The position numbers were made by a program, and so were the translations under genes. Under the pieces are notes generated by a model. That model was not told where the DNA came from. It searched no databases and was given only the letters and a program-made list of their open reading frames with translations. A stretch of 64,000 nucleotides of DNA from Lachnospiraceae bacterium KH1T2 (lineage in GTDB: Bacteria > Bacillota > Clostridia > Lachnospirales > Lachnospiraceae): positions 1 through 64,000 of the forward strand of contig FOSY01000014.1 in the NCBI GenBank assembly GCA_900114405.1. The letters are read 5' to 3'. Each line of letters starts with the position of its first letter. The stretch's first letter is position 1. Of the stretch, positions 15,550 through 23,028 are shown piece by piece.

Positions 15550-16563
15550 TTAATGACGCGTAGTATCGCCTTCGACGAATTCTACAGGTATATTGGTTAT
15601 GCTGTCTGCATGACCAGTGTCGATAAGCTCAAGCAGCATATGTATACCGGTTTTTGCAATCTCATCGGCTGCCTGACGTATGCTCGAAACGATGGGAAGT
15701 CCAGTGCCTCTGACCGGAATACCGTCAAAACCAATGATCTGAACATCTTCAGGAACTCTGTAGCCTGCTGATTCTAACTCGGATTTTATTACATACGCCA
15801 CATGGTCGGAACTTGTAAATATTCCATCGTAATTAAAGCCGTTGTTTCCAATATTCTTATGAATCATATCACGGACTGTCTCAAGATAAGGACCGGAATC
15901 CATCATAAATCCGGTATCTACCTGATTGTAATCCATAAAACTTAATATATTATATTCGATGTTGTTTTTATTACAGTAGTCTCTGAAACCATCGATTCGA
16001 TGAATCGGTTCACAGTCATAATCAGCACCTGTCCAAAAGCACAGGAGTCTTTTACTGCCTTTTTTATGAAGAATTTCAGCAGCAAGCCGGCCACCCTCGT
16101 AATTATCGCTGGAAACACAGGGAGTGTTTTTGGTGAAATGACGATCAAATGAAACGATAGGCATATCTGATGTGAGACTTTCATCAATCCTTGAATAAGT
16201 TACACCGAAAATACCGTCAACACGGCTATTAGTAGCCATTTCTAAGTAACGACGAATTTTGTCAGTATCGTTTCTTGATATACATATCAGCATGCGTTTG
16301 CCGACTGCAGTAAGTTCTTTTTCAATCGTATCGACCATTAATGGGAAGAGTGGATTTAGAAGAGTAGGAACGATAACTGCTATATCATTAGTATTTTGAG
16401 AACGTAGTCCTCTGGCATTTGGATTAACTTGATAGTTTAGTTTTTTTATAGATGCTTCAACACGTTTTTTGTAGCTTTCACCGACTTTGAGACCATTTAT
16501 TACTTTTGAAACTGTACCAAGCGAAACTCCGGCATCTTGTGCAACATCTTTAATTGTAGCCAT
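15550..16563 (-). CDS. LacI-family transcriptional regulator
   Basis: The 337-residue protein has the LacI helix-turn-helix at its N-terminus (IKDVAQDAGVSLGTVSKVING) with the hinge helix PNARGLRSQ. A periplasmic-binding-protein-like sensor domain follows (IAVIVPTLLNPLFPLMVDTIE; GFDGIPVRGTGLPIVSSIRQ). It is divergent from the kinase/phosphorylase operon. GAAACGTT-type operators lie both in its own promoter and in the leader of that operon, so it most likely represses both, with a sugar or sugar phosphate as inducer. The inducer is not determined. Confidence 0.92.
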   Translation of the reverse strand: MATIKDVAQDAGVSLGTVSKVINGLKVGESYKKRVEASIKKLNYQVNPNARGLRSQNTNDIAVIVPTLLNPLFPLMVDTIEKELTAVGKRMLICISRNDTDKIRRYLEMATNSRVDGIFGVTYSRIDESLTSDMPIVSFDRHFTKNTPCVSSDNYEGGRLAAEILHKKGSKRLLCFWTGADYDCEPIHRIDGFRDYCNKNNIEYNILSFMDYNQVDTGFMMDSGPYLETVRDMIHKNIGNNGFNYDGIFTSSDHVAYVIKSELESAGYRVPEDVQIIGFDGIPVRGTGLPIVSSIRQAADEIAKTGIHMLLELIDTGHADSITNIPVEFVEGDTTRH

Positions 16564-16582
16564 AAAATCCTCTTAATTCTCG

Positions 16583-16619
16583 TGAAACGTTATATAATAT
16601 TTACTTATTCTATCATCAA
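16583..16619 (-). promoter_or_regulatory. lacI-family promoter with autoregulatory operator
   Basis: On the minus strand TTGATG (16614-16619), 17 bp and TATATA (16591-16596) form a promoter. The half-matched operator TGAAACGTTA (16583-16592) abuts the -10 box. Confidence 0.6.
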
Positions 16620-16684
16620 AGGCTTATGAATACAATCAGAAATTACAAATATCAAAATATTATAATTTATCAATAATTCCGTAC

Positions 16685-16713
16685 TTTACAGATTCGTTTT
16701 TTTCTGCTATTGT
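16685..16713 (+). promoter_or_regulatory. Promoter of the kinase/phosphorylase operon
   Basis: TTTACA, a 17-bp spacer and TATTGT predict a start near 16720. The perfect operator then lies about 37 bp into the transcript. Confidence 0.5.
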
Positions 16714-16756
16714 ACACATATATTAAATTTTGTATGGCGGTACTATGTGATTCGTG

Positions 16757-16768
16757 TGAAACGTTTCA
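16757..16768. promoter_or_regulatory. LacI-type operator palindrome
   Basis: TGAAACGTTTCA is a perfect 12-bp palindrome with the central CG typical of LacI/CcpA-class operators. It lies 26 bp before the kinase start and matches the GAAACGTT word in the regulator's own promoter. Confidence 0.75.
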
Positions 16769-16794
16769 TTCCGCAGGAAAGGATCAACCTAATA

Positions 16795-17775
16795 ATGAAT
16801 ACAGAATATTCAAGAATTGAAAAGCCTAATACAGATACAGCAGCTGCTCTTAAGAGCCTTCTTCCATGGAATACAGTAGAAGTTCCAGAGAACATTCCAC
16901 ATGGTGATATGCCTGGTGATAAGATCGAAATCGGTGCAGATCACGTTAAAAAGGCAAATGTTATCATGCCTCAGCTCATTGAAGAGCTTCAGAGCGTACT
17001 TAATGCTAATCCATATCAGCGTGCAGTTATCGCAGTTTGCGGTGGCTCAGGTGTAGGTAAGTCTGAAATTGCTTCAGTTCTTGGCTATTTCCTTAATCAG
17101 AACGGTGTAGGTGCTTACATCCTTTCTGGTGATAACTATCCTCACAGAATTCCTATGTACAATGATGCTGAGAGACTTCACATCTTCCGTGAGAGCGCTA
17201 TCCGTGGAATGATCGATGCTGGCGACTTTACAGAAGAGAGATTTGCAGAGATTCAGAAGTGGCAGCAGGAAGATACAGATGCAGATAAGAAGCATGCTGA
17301 AGAAAACGAGTGGTACGGTTCATATATCAAGGCTGGCCGTGAAGGTCTTGCAGGATATCTTGGAACTCCTAATGAAACAGACTTCGATGAAGTTTCTGCT
17401 ATCATCAAGGCATTCAAGGATGGTGCTGATAAGATCTGGCTTAAGAGAATGGGTCGTGATGAGTCTTCTCTCTGGTACTCTCCAGTAGATTTTTCTGATA
17501 AGAGAGTGCTTATCATTGAGTGGACACACGGAAATAGTGATTTCATTGAAGGTGTTGATGTTCCTGTACTTCTTAACAGCACACCTGCTGAGACACTTGC
17601 TCACCGCCGTGCAAGAAACAGAGACGGAAAGACAGATAGCGCATTCACAACAATGGTACTTGAGATCGAGCAGGGCAAGCTTGCAGATCAGGCACATAAG
17701 GCAAAAATCATCTGCTCAAAGAACGCAGAGCTTCTTTCATATGCAGAGTATCAGCAGTACATGGAGAAGAACTGA
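16795..17775 (+). CDS. P-loop kinase of uridine kinase/phosphoribulokinase type, substrate unknown
   Basis: The 326-residue protein has a Walker A loop, GGSGVGKSE, at 83-91, preceded by ~80 residues not seen in simple kinases. LSGDNYPHRIPMYNDAERL follows at the usual acceptor-site position, and a late arginine-rich lid reads AHRRARNRDGKTDSAFT. It resembles the phosphoribulokinase/uridine kinase class. The acceptor cannot be told from sequence. It is 15 bp upstream of a GH13_18 phosphorylase under LacI-type control, so a sugar or sugar-acid substrate is likely. Codon use in both genes (CTT, CGT, GGT, AAG) is strongly biased, suggesting high expression. ATG 16795 has GGAAAGGA about 10 bp upstream; an in-frame GTG at 16747 would read through the operator. 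Confidence 0.7.
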   Translation: MNTEYSRIEKPNTDTAAALKSLLPWNTVEVPENIPHGDMPGDKIEIGADHVKKANVIMPQLIEELQSVLNANPYQRAVIAVCGGSGVGKSEIASVLGYFLNQNGVGAYILSGDNYPHRIPMYNDAERLHIFRESAIRGMIDAGDFTEERFAEIQKWQQEDTDADKKHAEENEWYGSYIKAGREGLAGYLGTPNETDFDEVSAIIKAFKDGADKIWLKRMGRDESSLWYSPVDFSDKRVLIIEWTHGNSDFIEGVDVPVLLNSTPAETLAHRRARNRDGKTDSAFTTMVLEIEQGKLADQAHKAKIICSKNAELLSYAEYQQYMEKN

Positions 17776-17790
17776 GAAAGGGATTTAACA

Positions 17791-19458
17791 ATGGCAGAAA
17801 AGAATTTTGTAGATAATGGACCTATGCTCAATGCTTATCCGGACAGCATGGGCGGCAGACTTGATGATGTAGTTACATTCCTTGAGAAGGATGAGATGAA
17901 AGATACATTCCAGTCTTTCTACATTCTTCCAAGTATCTTCAATACAGACCTTGACCGTGGTTTTTCAGTTATTGATTACGGCATTAACCGTGAAATGGCT
18001 GACAGAAAGGATCTTGACAGACTTAGAGCACTCGGCATGGATCTTAAGCTTGATTTCATCCTTAACCATGCTTCAGTACTTTCACCTCAGTTCCAGGATC
18101 TTATCAAGAATGGTGAGAAGTCTAAGTATGCTGACTTCTTCATTAACTGGAATAAGTTCTGGGCAGGCTGCGGCGAAATGACAGAAGAAGGATATATCCA
18201 GCCTGATGAAAAGTACATCAAGGATATGTTCTTCCGTAAGCCTGGTCTCCCAATCCTTATGGTTCGTATGCCAGATGGAAAGGATGTTCCATATTGGAAT
18301 ACTTTCTATCAGGAAGTTCGTTACAATCGTCCTGATGCTATGGATCTCATGGGCGCTATGGATATTCAGTACCTTGCAGCAGAGCGTATCTGTGAGTTCG
18401 TAAATAAGGCACTTGATGAGGGCAAGAAGCCTGCTGAGATAGATTTCACAGGATATGAAGAGTATAAGGAAAGTGTAGTTGACTACCTTGAATCACACAG
18501 AAAGTATCTTGGTCAGATGGATCTTAACATCAAGTCGGATCTTGTATGGGAGCACTACGAGAATGTACTTAAGTCTCTTTCAGAATATGGTGCAAAGATA
18601 GTTCGTCTTGATGCATTTGCATATGCTCCAAAAGAGCCGGGTAAGAAAAACTTCCTTAACGAGCCTGATACATGGGATGTACTTGCAAAGGTTAGAGCTC
18701 TTGCTGATAAATACCATGTTCAGCTTCTTCCGGAAATCCATGCAAGCTATGGCGAGAAGAACTATGAGCAGGTTGCTTCAAAGGGTTATATGACATATGA
18801 TTTCTTCCTTCCGGGACTTCTTATCGATGCAATCGAAAATAAGAATGGTCAGCATCTTACAGATTGGGCTAAGGAGCTTGTTGAAAAGAAGATTCGTGTT
18901 GTAAACATGCTTGGATGTCATGATGGTATTCCGCTTCTTGACCTTAAGGGAATCCTTCCTGAAGAAGAGATCCAGAGACTTATTGATACTGTAGTATCAA
19001 GAGGTGGTATGGTTAAGGATCTTCACGGTAAGAAGAATATGTACTATCAGGTAAATGCTACATATTACAGCGCACTTGGAGAAGACGACAAGAAGATGCT
19101 TCTTGCTCGTGCAATCCAGATGTTTATGCCTGGTAAGCCACAGGTATGGTATCTTGATCTCTTCGCTGGTAAGAATGATCATGATGCTGTTAAGCGTGCA
19201 GGTGCAGGCGGTCATAAAGAAATCAACCGTACAAATCTTTCACCAGAAGAAATGAATGAGAGACTTGGTTGGGATGTAGTTAAGAAGCAGATTGAGCTTC
19301 TCAGATTCAGAAATACATATCCTGCATTCGGATTTGATGCTGATTTCTCTATCACAAATAGTGATGATAAGATGGAAATGACATGGAAGAACAATGGTCA
19401 TACAGCTACACTTAAGGTTAACTTTAGTGACTATAGCTACGAGATCGTTAAAGATTGA
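17791..19458 (+). CDS. GH13 subfamily 18 sucrose-phosphorylase-like enzyme
   Basis: The 555-residue protein starts with the sucrose-phosphorylase-type MLNAYPDSMGGRLDD and has the full GH13 site. The nucleophile Asp is in VRLDAFAYA, the acid/base Glu in LLPEIHASYGE, and the transition-state Asp in NMLGCHDGIPLLDLKG. Family members split sucrose, sucrose 6'-phosphate, glucosylglycerol or glucosylglycerate with phosphate, giving glucose 1-phosphate. The length (~550) fits. There is no signal peptide, so it is cytoplasmic. No sugar transporter is adjacent. The upstream kinase may prepare the substrate or use a product, which would favour a phosphorylated or acidic acceptor over plain sucrose; this is inference. 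Confidence 0.88.
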   Translation: MAEKNFVDNGPMLNAYPDSMGGRLDDVVTFLEKDEMKDTFQSFYILPSIFNTDLDRGFSVIDYGINREMADRKDLDRLRALGMDLKLDFILNHASVLSPQFQDLIKNGEKSKYADFFINWNKFWAGCGEMTEEGYIQPDEKYIKDMFFRKPGLPILMVRMPDGKDVPYWNTFYQEVRYNRPDAMDLMGAMDIQYLAAERICEFVNKALDEGKKPAEIDFTGYEEYKESVVDYLESHRKYLGQMDLNIKSDLVWEHYENVLKSLSEYGAKIVRLDAFAYAPKEPGKKNFLNEPDTWDVLAKVRALADKYHVQLLPEIHASYGEKNYEQVASKGYMTYDFFLPGLLIDAIENKNGQHLTDWAKELVEKKIRVVNMLGCHDGIPLLDLKGILPEEEIQRLIDTVVSRGGMVKDLHGKKNMYYQVNATYYSALGEDDKKMLLARAIQMFMPGKPQVWYLDLFAGKNDHDAVKRAGAGGHKEINRTNLSPEEMNERLGWDVVKKQIELLRFRNTYPAFGFDADFSITNSDDKMEMTWKNNGHTATLKVNFSDYSYEIVKD

Positions 19459-19479
19459 AATTGATTTTCTAAGTAAAGT

Positions 19480-19520
19480 AAGGAGATTATGAAATTTTTT
19501 CATAGTCTCCTTTTCTTTTG
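19480..19520 (+). terminator. Terminator of the kinase/phosphorylase operon
   Basis: AAGGAGATTATGAA pairs with TTCATAGTCTCCTT around a T-rich loop and is followed by TTCTTTT. Confidence 0.8.
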
Positions 19521-19529
19521 TGTACAAAA

Positions 19530-19558
19530 TTGACAAATAAATAGTAGTATGTTACATT
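19530..19558 (+). promoter_or_regulatory. Promoter before the FAD-dependent dehydrogenase
   Basis: TTGACA, a 17-bp spacer and TACATT predict a start near 19565. Confidence 0.7.
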
Positions 19559-19590
19559 TTTGTTGGAATATTGGCTCAAAATGATTTCCT

Positions 19591-19628
19591 AACTGCCGTA
19601 AAATGTCTACTTTACGGCAGTTTTATTT
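19591..19628 (+). terminator. Leader terminator (possible attenuator)
   Basis: A perfect 12-bp stem, AACTGCCGTAAA with TTTACGGCAGTT, has an 8-nt loop and a TTATTT tail. It lies between the promoter at 19530 and the ribosome site at 19635. Read-through would be needed to express the gene, so it may be an attenuator or the end of a short RNA. Confidence 0.65.
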
Positions 19629-19648
19629 CTGAATGAGGAGGAATTGCG

Positions 19649-21028
19649 ATGGAAAAATATTATGATGTTGTCATAATCGGAGCCGGGCCGGGAGGAATAT
19701 ATTCAGCATATGAGCTTATGAAACTTCGCCCGGACTTTAAGATTGCAGTTTTTGAGTCGGGCAATCCACTTATTAAAAGAAAATGTCCGATAGATGGCGA
19801 CAAAATTAAAAGTTGTATAAGCTGTGAGACATGTTCTATAATGAGTGGCTTTGGCGGTGCAGGTGCTTTTTCTGATGGTAAATATAATATAACGAATGAT
19901 TTTGGCGGCACACTTTATGAGTATGTCGGACGTGACAAAGCAACAGAACTCATGAAATATGTTGATGAGATCAACATGACGCATGGAGGCGAAGGAACTA
20001 AGCTTTATACTACTGCAGGGTCAGCATTAAAAAAACGATGTATTCAAAATAAACTTACTCTTTTGGATGCTTCAGTTCGTCACTTGGGTACAGATAAGAA
20101 TTATATCGTGCTTGGTAACATGTATGACGAAATGAAGGATAATATTGACTTCTTCTTCAGAACACCTATTGAAAAAGTCGAAAGAAAAGAAAATGGTGAA
20201 TATGAAGTAATATTCAAAGATGGATGTGTTGAATGTCGTGACTGCATCATATCTGTAGGAAGAAGCGGCAGTAAGTGGATGCAGAAGGTATGCCAGGAAA
20301 TGAAGATTCCAACAAAGTCAAATCGTGTTGACCTTGGCGTAAGAGTAGAACTTCCTGCTGTTGTGTTTGAAGATATTACTAATGACCTTTATGAAGGTAA
20401 GATAGTTTATAGAACACATAAATTTGAAGATGCGGTGAGAACATTTTGTATGAACCCGCATGGCGCTGTTGTTAATGAAAATACTAATGGAATCATTACA
20501 GTAAATGGTCATAGTTACGAAGATCCTGAACTTCAGACAGATAATACCAACTTTGCACTTCTTGTAAGTAAGCATTTCTCTGAACCGTTTAAGGATAGTA
20601 ATGAATATGGTGAAAGTATTGCAAAACTTTCAAATATGCTTGGTGGTGGAGTTATAGTACAGCGTTTTGGAGATTTGGAGCGAGGCAGACGCAGCAACGC
20701 AAAGAGAATCGAGGAAGGTACTGTGCGACCAACGCTTAAAGCAACACCTGGAGATCTTAGTCTTGTGCTTCCAAAGAGGCTGCTTGATGGAATAATTGAG
20801 ATGATATATGCGCTGGACAAGATCGCACCTGGAACAGCCAATGATGATACACTTCTTTATGGTGTTGAAGTTAAGTTTTATAACATGGAAGTAAGTGTTA
20901 ATGAGAATCTTGAAACTATATATCCGGGACTGTACTGCATAGGAGACGGAAGTGGAGTTACACATTCGCTTTCTCATGCGTCAGCCAGTGGTGTTTATGT
21001 TGCAAGACATATAGCTGATATACGTTGA
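19649..21028 (+). CDS. FAD-dependent dehydrogenase, uncharacterised (COG2509-like)
   Basis: The 459-residue protein opens with the dinucleotide fold DVVIIGAGPGGIYSAYEL and has a cysteine-rich segment (KCPIDGDKIKSCISCETC) followed by SGFGGAGAFSDGKYN. That segment is typical of the uncharacterised FAD-dependent dehydrogenases found widely in anaerobic Firmicutes. The C-terminal FAD segment is GLYCIGDGSGVTHSLSHASASG. The four closely spaced cysteines could be redox-active or bind metal. The function is unknown. The gene stands alone behind a promoter and a leader hairpin, has a GAGGAGG ribosome site, and its stop is 2 bp before the 154-bp repeat. Confidence 0.75.
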   Translation: MEKYYDVVIIGAGPGGIYSAYELMKLRPDFKIAVFESGNPLIKRKCPIDGDKIKSCISCETCSIMSGFGGAGAFSDGKYNITNDFGGTLYEYVGRDKATELMKYVDEINMTHGGEGTKLYTTAGSALKKRCIQNKLTLLDASVRHLGTDKNYIVLGNMYDEMKDNIDFFFRTPIEKVERKENGEYEVIFKDGCVECRDCIISVGRSGSKWMQKVCQEMKIPTKSNRVDLGVRVELPAVVFEDITNDLYEGKIVYRTHKFEDAVRTFCMNPHGAVVNENTNGIITVNGHSYEDPELQTDNTNFALLVSKHFSEPFKDSNEYGESIAKLSNMLGGGVIVQRFGDLERGRRSNAKRIEEGTVRPTLKATPGDLSLVLPKRLLDGIIEMIYALDKIAPGTANDDTLLYGVEVKFYNMEVSVNENLETIYPGLYCIGDGSGVTHSLSHASASGVYVARHIADIR

Positions 21029-21030
21029 TA

Positions 21031-21184
21031 AAAATCTATAGATTTTTGCAGCAAAGCTTCAAAAATCCCGCAAACAAGCCATTTAAATGCAGCTGCGCTG
21101 CGGGCTTGTTTGCCGCTTGTTTTCTGCTTTCAGACGGAACCCGCAGTAAATGCGTGTTCCTGTAATTTACGTACAAGAATTCAT
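21031..21184 (+). repeat. 154-bp intergenic repeat, copy A
   Basis: This block matches 59894-60047 over all 154 positions except one C/T change. It begins with the perfect palindrome AAAATCTATAGATTTT and ends in GAATTCAT. Inside are an 11-bp stem GCAAACAAGCC (21070-21080) with GGCTTGTTTGC (21103-21113), the palindromes ATTTAAAT and GCAGCTGC in its loop, and a second stem GGAAC/GTTCC. It starts 2 bp after a stop codon and runs into a terminator stem. It contains no plausible gene. Confidence 0.9.
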
Positions 21185-21220
21185 CCCTTCATACTGAGCA
21201 GGTATGAAGGGATATTTTAT
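21183..21220 (+). terminator. Terminator after repeat copy A
   Basis: ATCCCTTCATAC pairs perfectly with GTATGAAGGGAT around a 7-nt loop, followed by ATTTTAT. Its first 2 bases are the last 2 bases of the repeat. Confidence 0.8.
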
Positions 21221-21261
21221 ACATTAAATATGTGAGCTGTACTGACGTAAAGCCCATGAAT

Positions 21262-21867
21262 TTAATGAGAATGTTTTGCGTTTTTGGAAATATACCATGC
21301 CATTATATGCATTGCCTGCTGAAATCTTCCGGTCTTTATAAGGTCATCAATTTCAGAGGGTGAGTATTTTTCTACATTGAGAAATTCTGTATCGTCAAGG
21401 TGCTGTTCACTTATGTGACGGCAGTTTTTGGCTTTGAAAATATACGCATAGTTATCAGACATAGTAGCATTTGAAGGAACTGTTATAAGGTGTTCCCAAG
21501 AGTCCGAAACATAACCGGTCTCTTCCTTTAATTCGCGTTTTGCTGCATCAAATGCTGATTCCAGAGCTTCGTTATCTTGAGTAGTGTACTCGTTTTCACA
21601 TCCGGTCTCTATGCCGCCGGCAGGGAATTCTGTTGTGACAGCTCCAATACCATAGCGGAACTGCTTGACACAGATAAGATTGCCGTTTTCGTCGAAAGGA
21701 ACAATAACTGCATAACTTCTGCGACTATAGTTGTAATATGGACCGGATACAGTACCATCAGGAAGTGTATATGTCATACGTCGAAAATCAATCCATGAAT
21801 CCTGAATGATATGCTCAGTCTTGACTGGTTTCCAAATTAAATTATTTGTAGAAGTTAAGTTTTTCAT
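21262..21867 (-). CDS. NUDIX hydrolase (ADP-ribose pyrophosphatase-like) with an inserted loop
   Basis: The 201-residue enzyme resembles ADP-sugar pyrophosphatases (YAVIVPFDENGNLICVKQFRYG, then EFPAGGIETG). The Nudix box is split: between the Gly of GGIETG and the Glu that starts E-x7-RELKEETGY lie about 13 extra residues (CENEYTTQDNEAL). All catalytic acidic residues remain. It probably cleaves ADP-ribose or related nucleoside diphosphates in the cytoplasm. The start has a CGGAGA ribosome site 6 bp upstream. It stands alone and converges on the FAD dehydrogenase. Confidence 0.85.
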   Translation of the reverse strand: MKNLTSTNNLIWKPVKTEHIIQDSWIDFRRMTYTLPDGTVSGPYYNYSRRSYAVIVPFDENGNLICVKQFRYGIGAVTTEFPAGGIETGCENEYTTQDNEALESAFDAAKRELKEETGYVSDSWEHLITVPSNATMSDNYAYIFKAKNCRHISEQHLDDTEFLNVEKYSPSEIDDLIKTGRFQQAMHIMAWYISKNAKHSH

Positions 21868-22202
21868 TATAATCTCCGATTAAATATAAATAAGGTTTTA
21901 TATGATGAAGATTATAACATTATAAACTTAGAAATGTTATTAAAATTAGATAATATGTAGGAGCTTAATTATTAAATTTTGATGATAAGAGATGTCTGTA
22001 TTGAAAAAAATGCAGTTATAAAAATTTATAAATGAATGGCTTAAAAGCCTATATTTTAGCGAGTTTCAAAAGCATTGCCACACAACATATAGGGTATAGG
22101 AGAGTTAGAAACGGACATTTTTGTAGATGATATAGTGTAATTATGCTATATTAAACTCAACGGAGAGTTAATCATCTAAGTGACATTTGGGGGAGGTCAT
22201 AT
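21868..22202. other. 335-bp AT-rich intergenic region
   Basis: The divergent region between the NUDIX gene and the coiled-coil gene holds a possible plus-strand promoter (TTGTAG near 22121, with TATGCTAT about 17 bp further) and a good ribosome site (GGGGGAGG) at its end. No tRNA, repeat or credible gene is seen. Confidence 0.4.
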
Positions 22203-22901
22203 ATGGGTGAAATTTATATTTCTGATGAGATGATCGATGGAATCGTATCTAAACTTCAGGAACATGTGGAGAAGTATATCGACAAAAAGCTCGAACAGAC
22301 TAAAAGGGATATCATCATTTATTTTGAGAAGCAGGACGCTTTTAGAAGAGCACGTGAAAGAAGCGCTGGAGAACGCCGATCAAATGCTGAAGGAGAGATA
22401 TCGAAAATTAGGAGAGAGGTAAAGTCTCAGGCAGAAGTAAAAGTAAAACCAACAATGGATGTTAAGAAGACTTCCACAGTACGTCCGGCAGAATTTCCAA
22501 AGCTTGACAGTGCTGCAAAAAACAAGAGCAGTATACTTAATGCTGATGGTACAAAACGTATGACGGTCAAAGATCTTATAAAGCAGAGACCAATCGAACA
22601 GCAGCGAAAAGAAATAGATAAAGTTGAAATAAGAGAAGTTGATGAGAAAGTTGAACCGGATATTGAGAGTAAGCTGAGTGAGAAAATCAGCGAAAATAAA
22701 GTGACCAGAAGATCAGCTGAGCCGGAAGAGAGTTTTACACTTGATCTTAGGGGCGTGTTTGAAGAAGAAATAGAGGAAGAGAAACAGAAGGAAGAACAGG
22801 AAGTTTTTAATGAACTTGATCGTCTTTTTGATTCGATATATCAAAGGCCGAGATATAGGAAATCTGATATTTACAGCGAAGAAGAAATCATAAAAAATTA
22901 A
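22203..22901 (+). CDS. Charged coiled-coil protein, unknown (232 aa)
   Basis: The protein is rich in Glu, Lys and Arg with long helical stretches (about 5-75 and 135-215) and no signal peptide or membrane span. A linker near 80-125 contains proline (KPTMDVKKTSTVRPAEFPKLD). The C-terminal part is strongly acidic (FEEEIEEEKQKEEQEVFNELD). This suggests a cytoplasmic structural or adaptor protein. I do not recognise the family. It has its own strong ribosome site and terminator, and so appears monocistronic. Confidence 0.6.
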   Translation: MGEIYISDEMIDGIVSKLQEHVEKYIDKKLEQTKRDIIIYFEKQDAFRRARERSAGERRSNAEGEISKIRREVKSQAEVKVKPTMDVKKTSTVRPAEFPKLDSAAKNKSSILNADGTKRMTVKDLIKQRPIEQQRKEIDKVEIREVDEKVEPDIESKLSEKISENKVTRRSAEPEESFTLDLRGVFEEEIEEEKQKEEQEVFNELDRLFDSIYQRPRYRKSDIYSEEEIIKN

Positions 22902-22912
22902 TAAAAAGTTTG

Positions 22913-22941
22913 AAATCCCGCAGATTCTGCGGGATTTTCTT
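22913..22941 (+). terminator. Intrinsic terminator
   Basis: AATCCCGCAG and CTGCGGGATT form a tight stem followed by TTCTTTG, 12 bp after the coiled-coil gene. Confidence 0.85.
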
Positions 22942-23028
22942 TGTTTATGGAGATATAAGCATACTATTTTAGTTATGTGTTGTGACCGATATATAAGTGA
23001 AATAGAAAAATATGGCGGGAAGTATAGT

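Noticed and set aside
16747..16794. Upstream GTG start for the P-loop kinase
   Set aside because: The added codons consist of the LacI operator palindrome and have no ribosome site.
22032..22130. 32-codon frame in the 21868-22202 intergenic region
   Set aside because: No ribosome site precedes the ATG and the product shows no coherent design.
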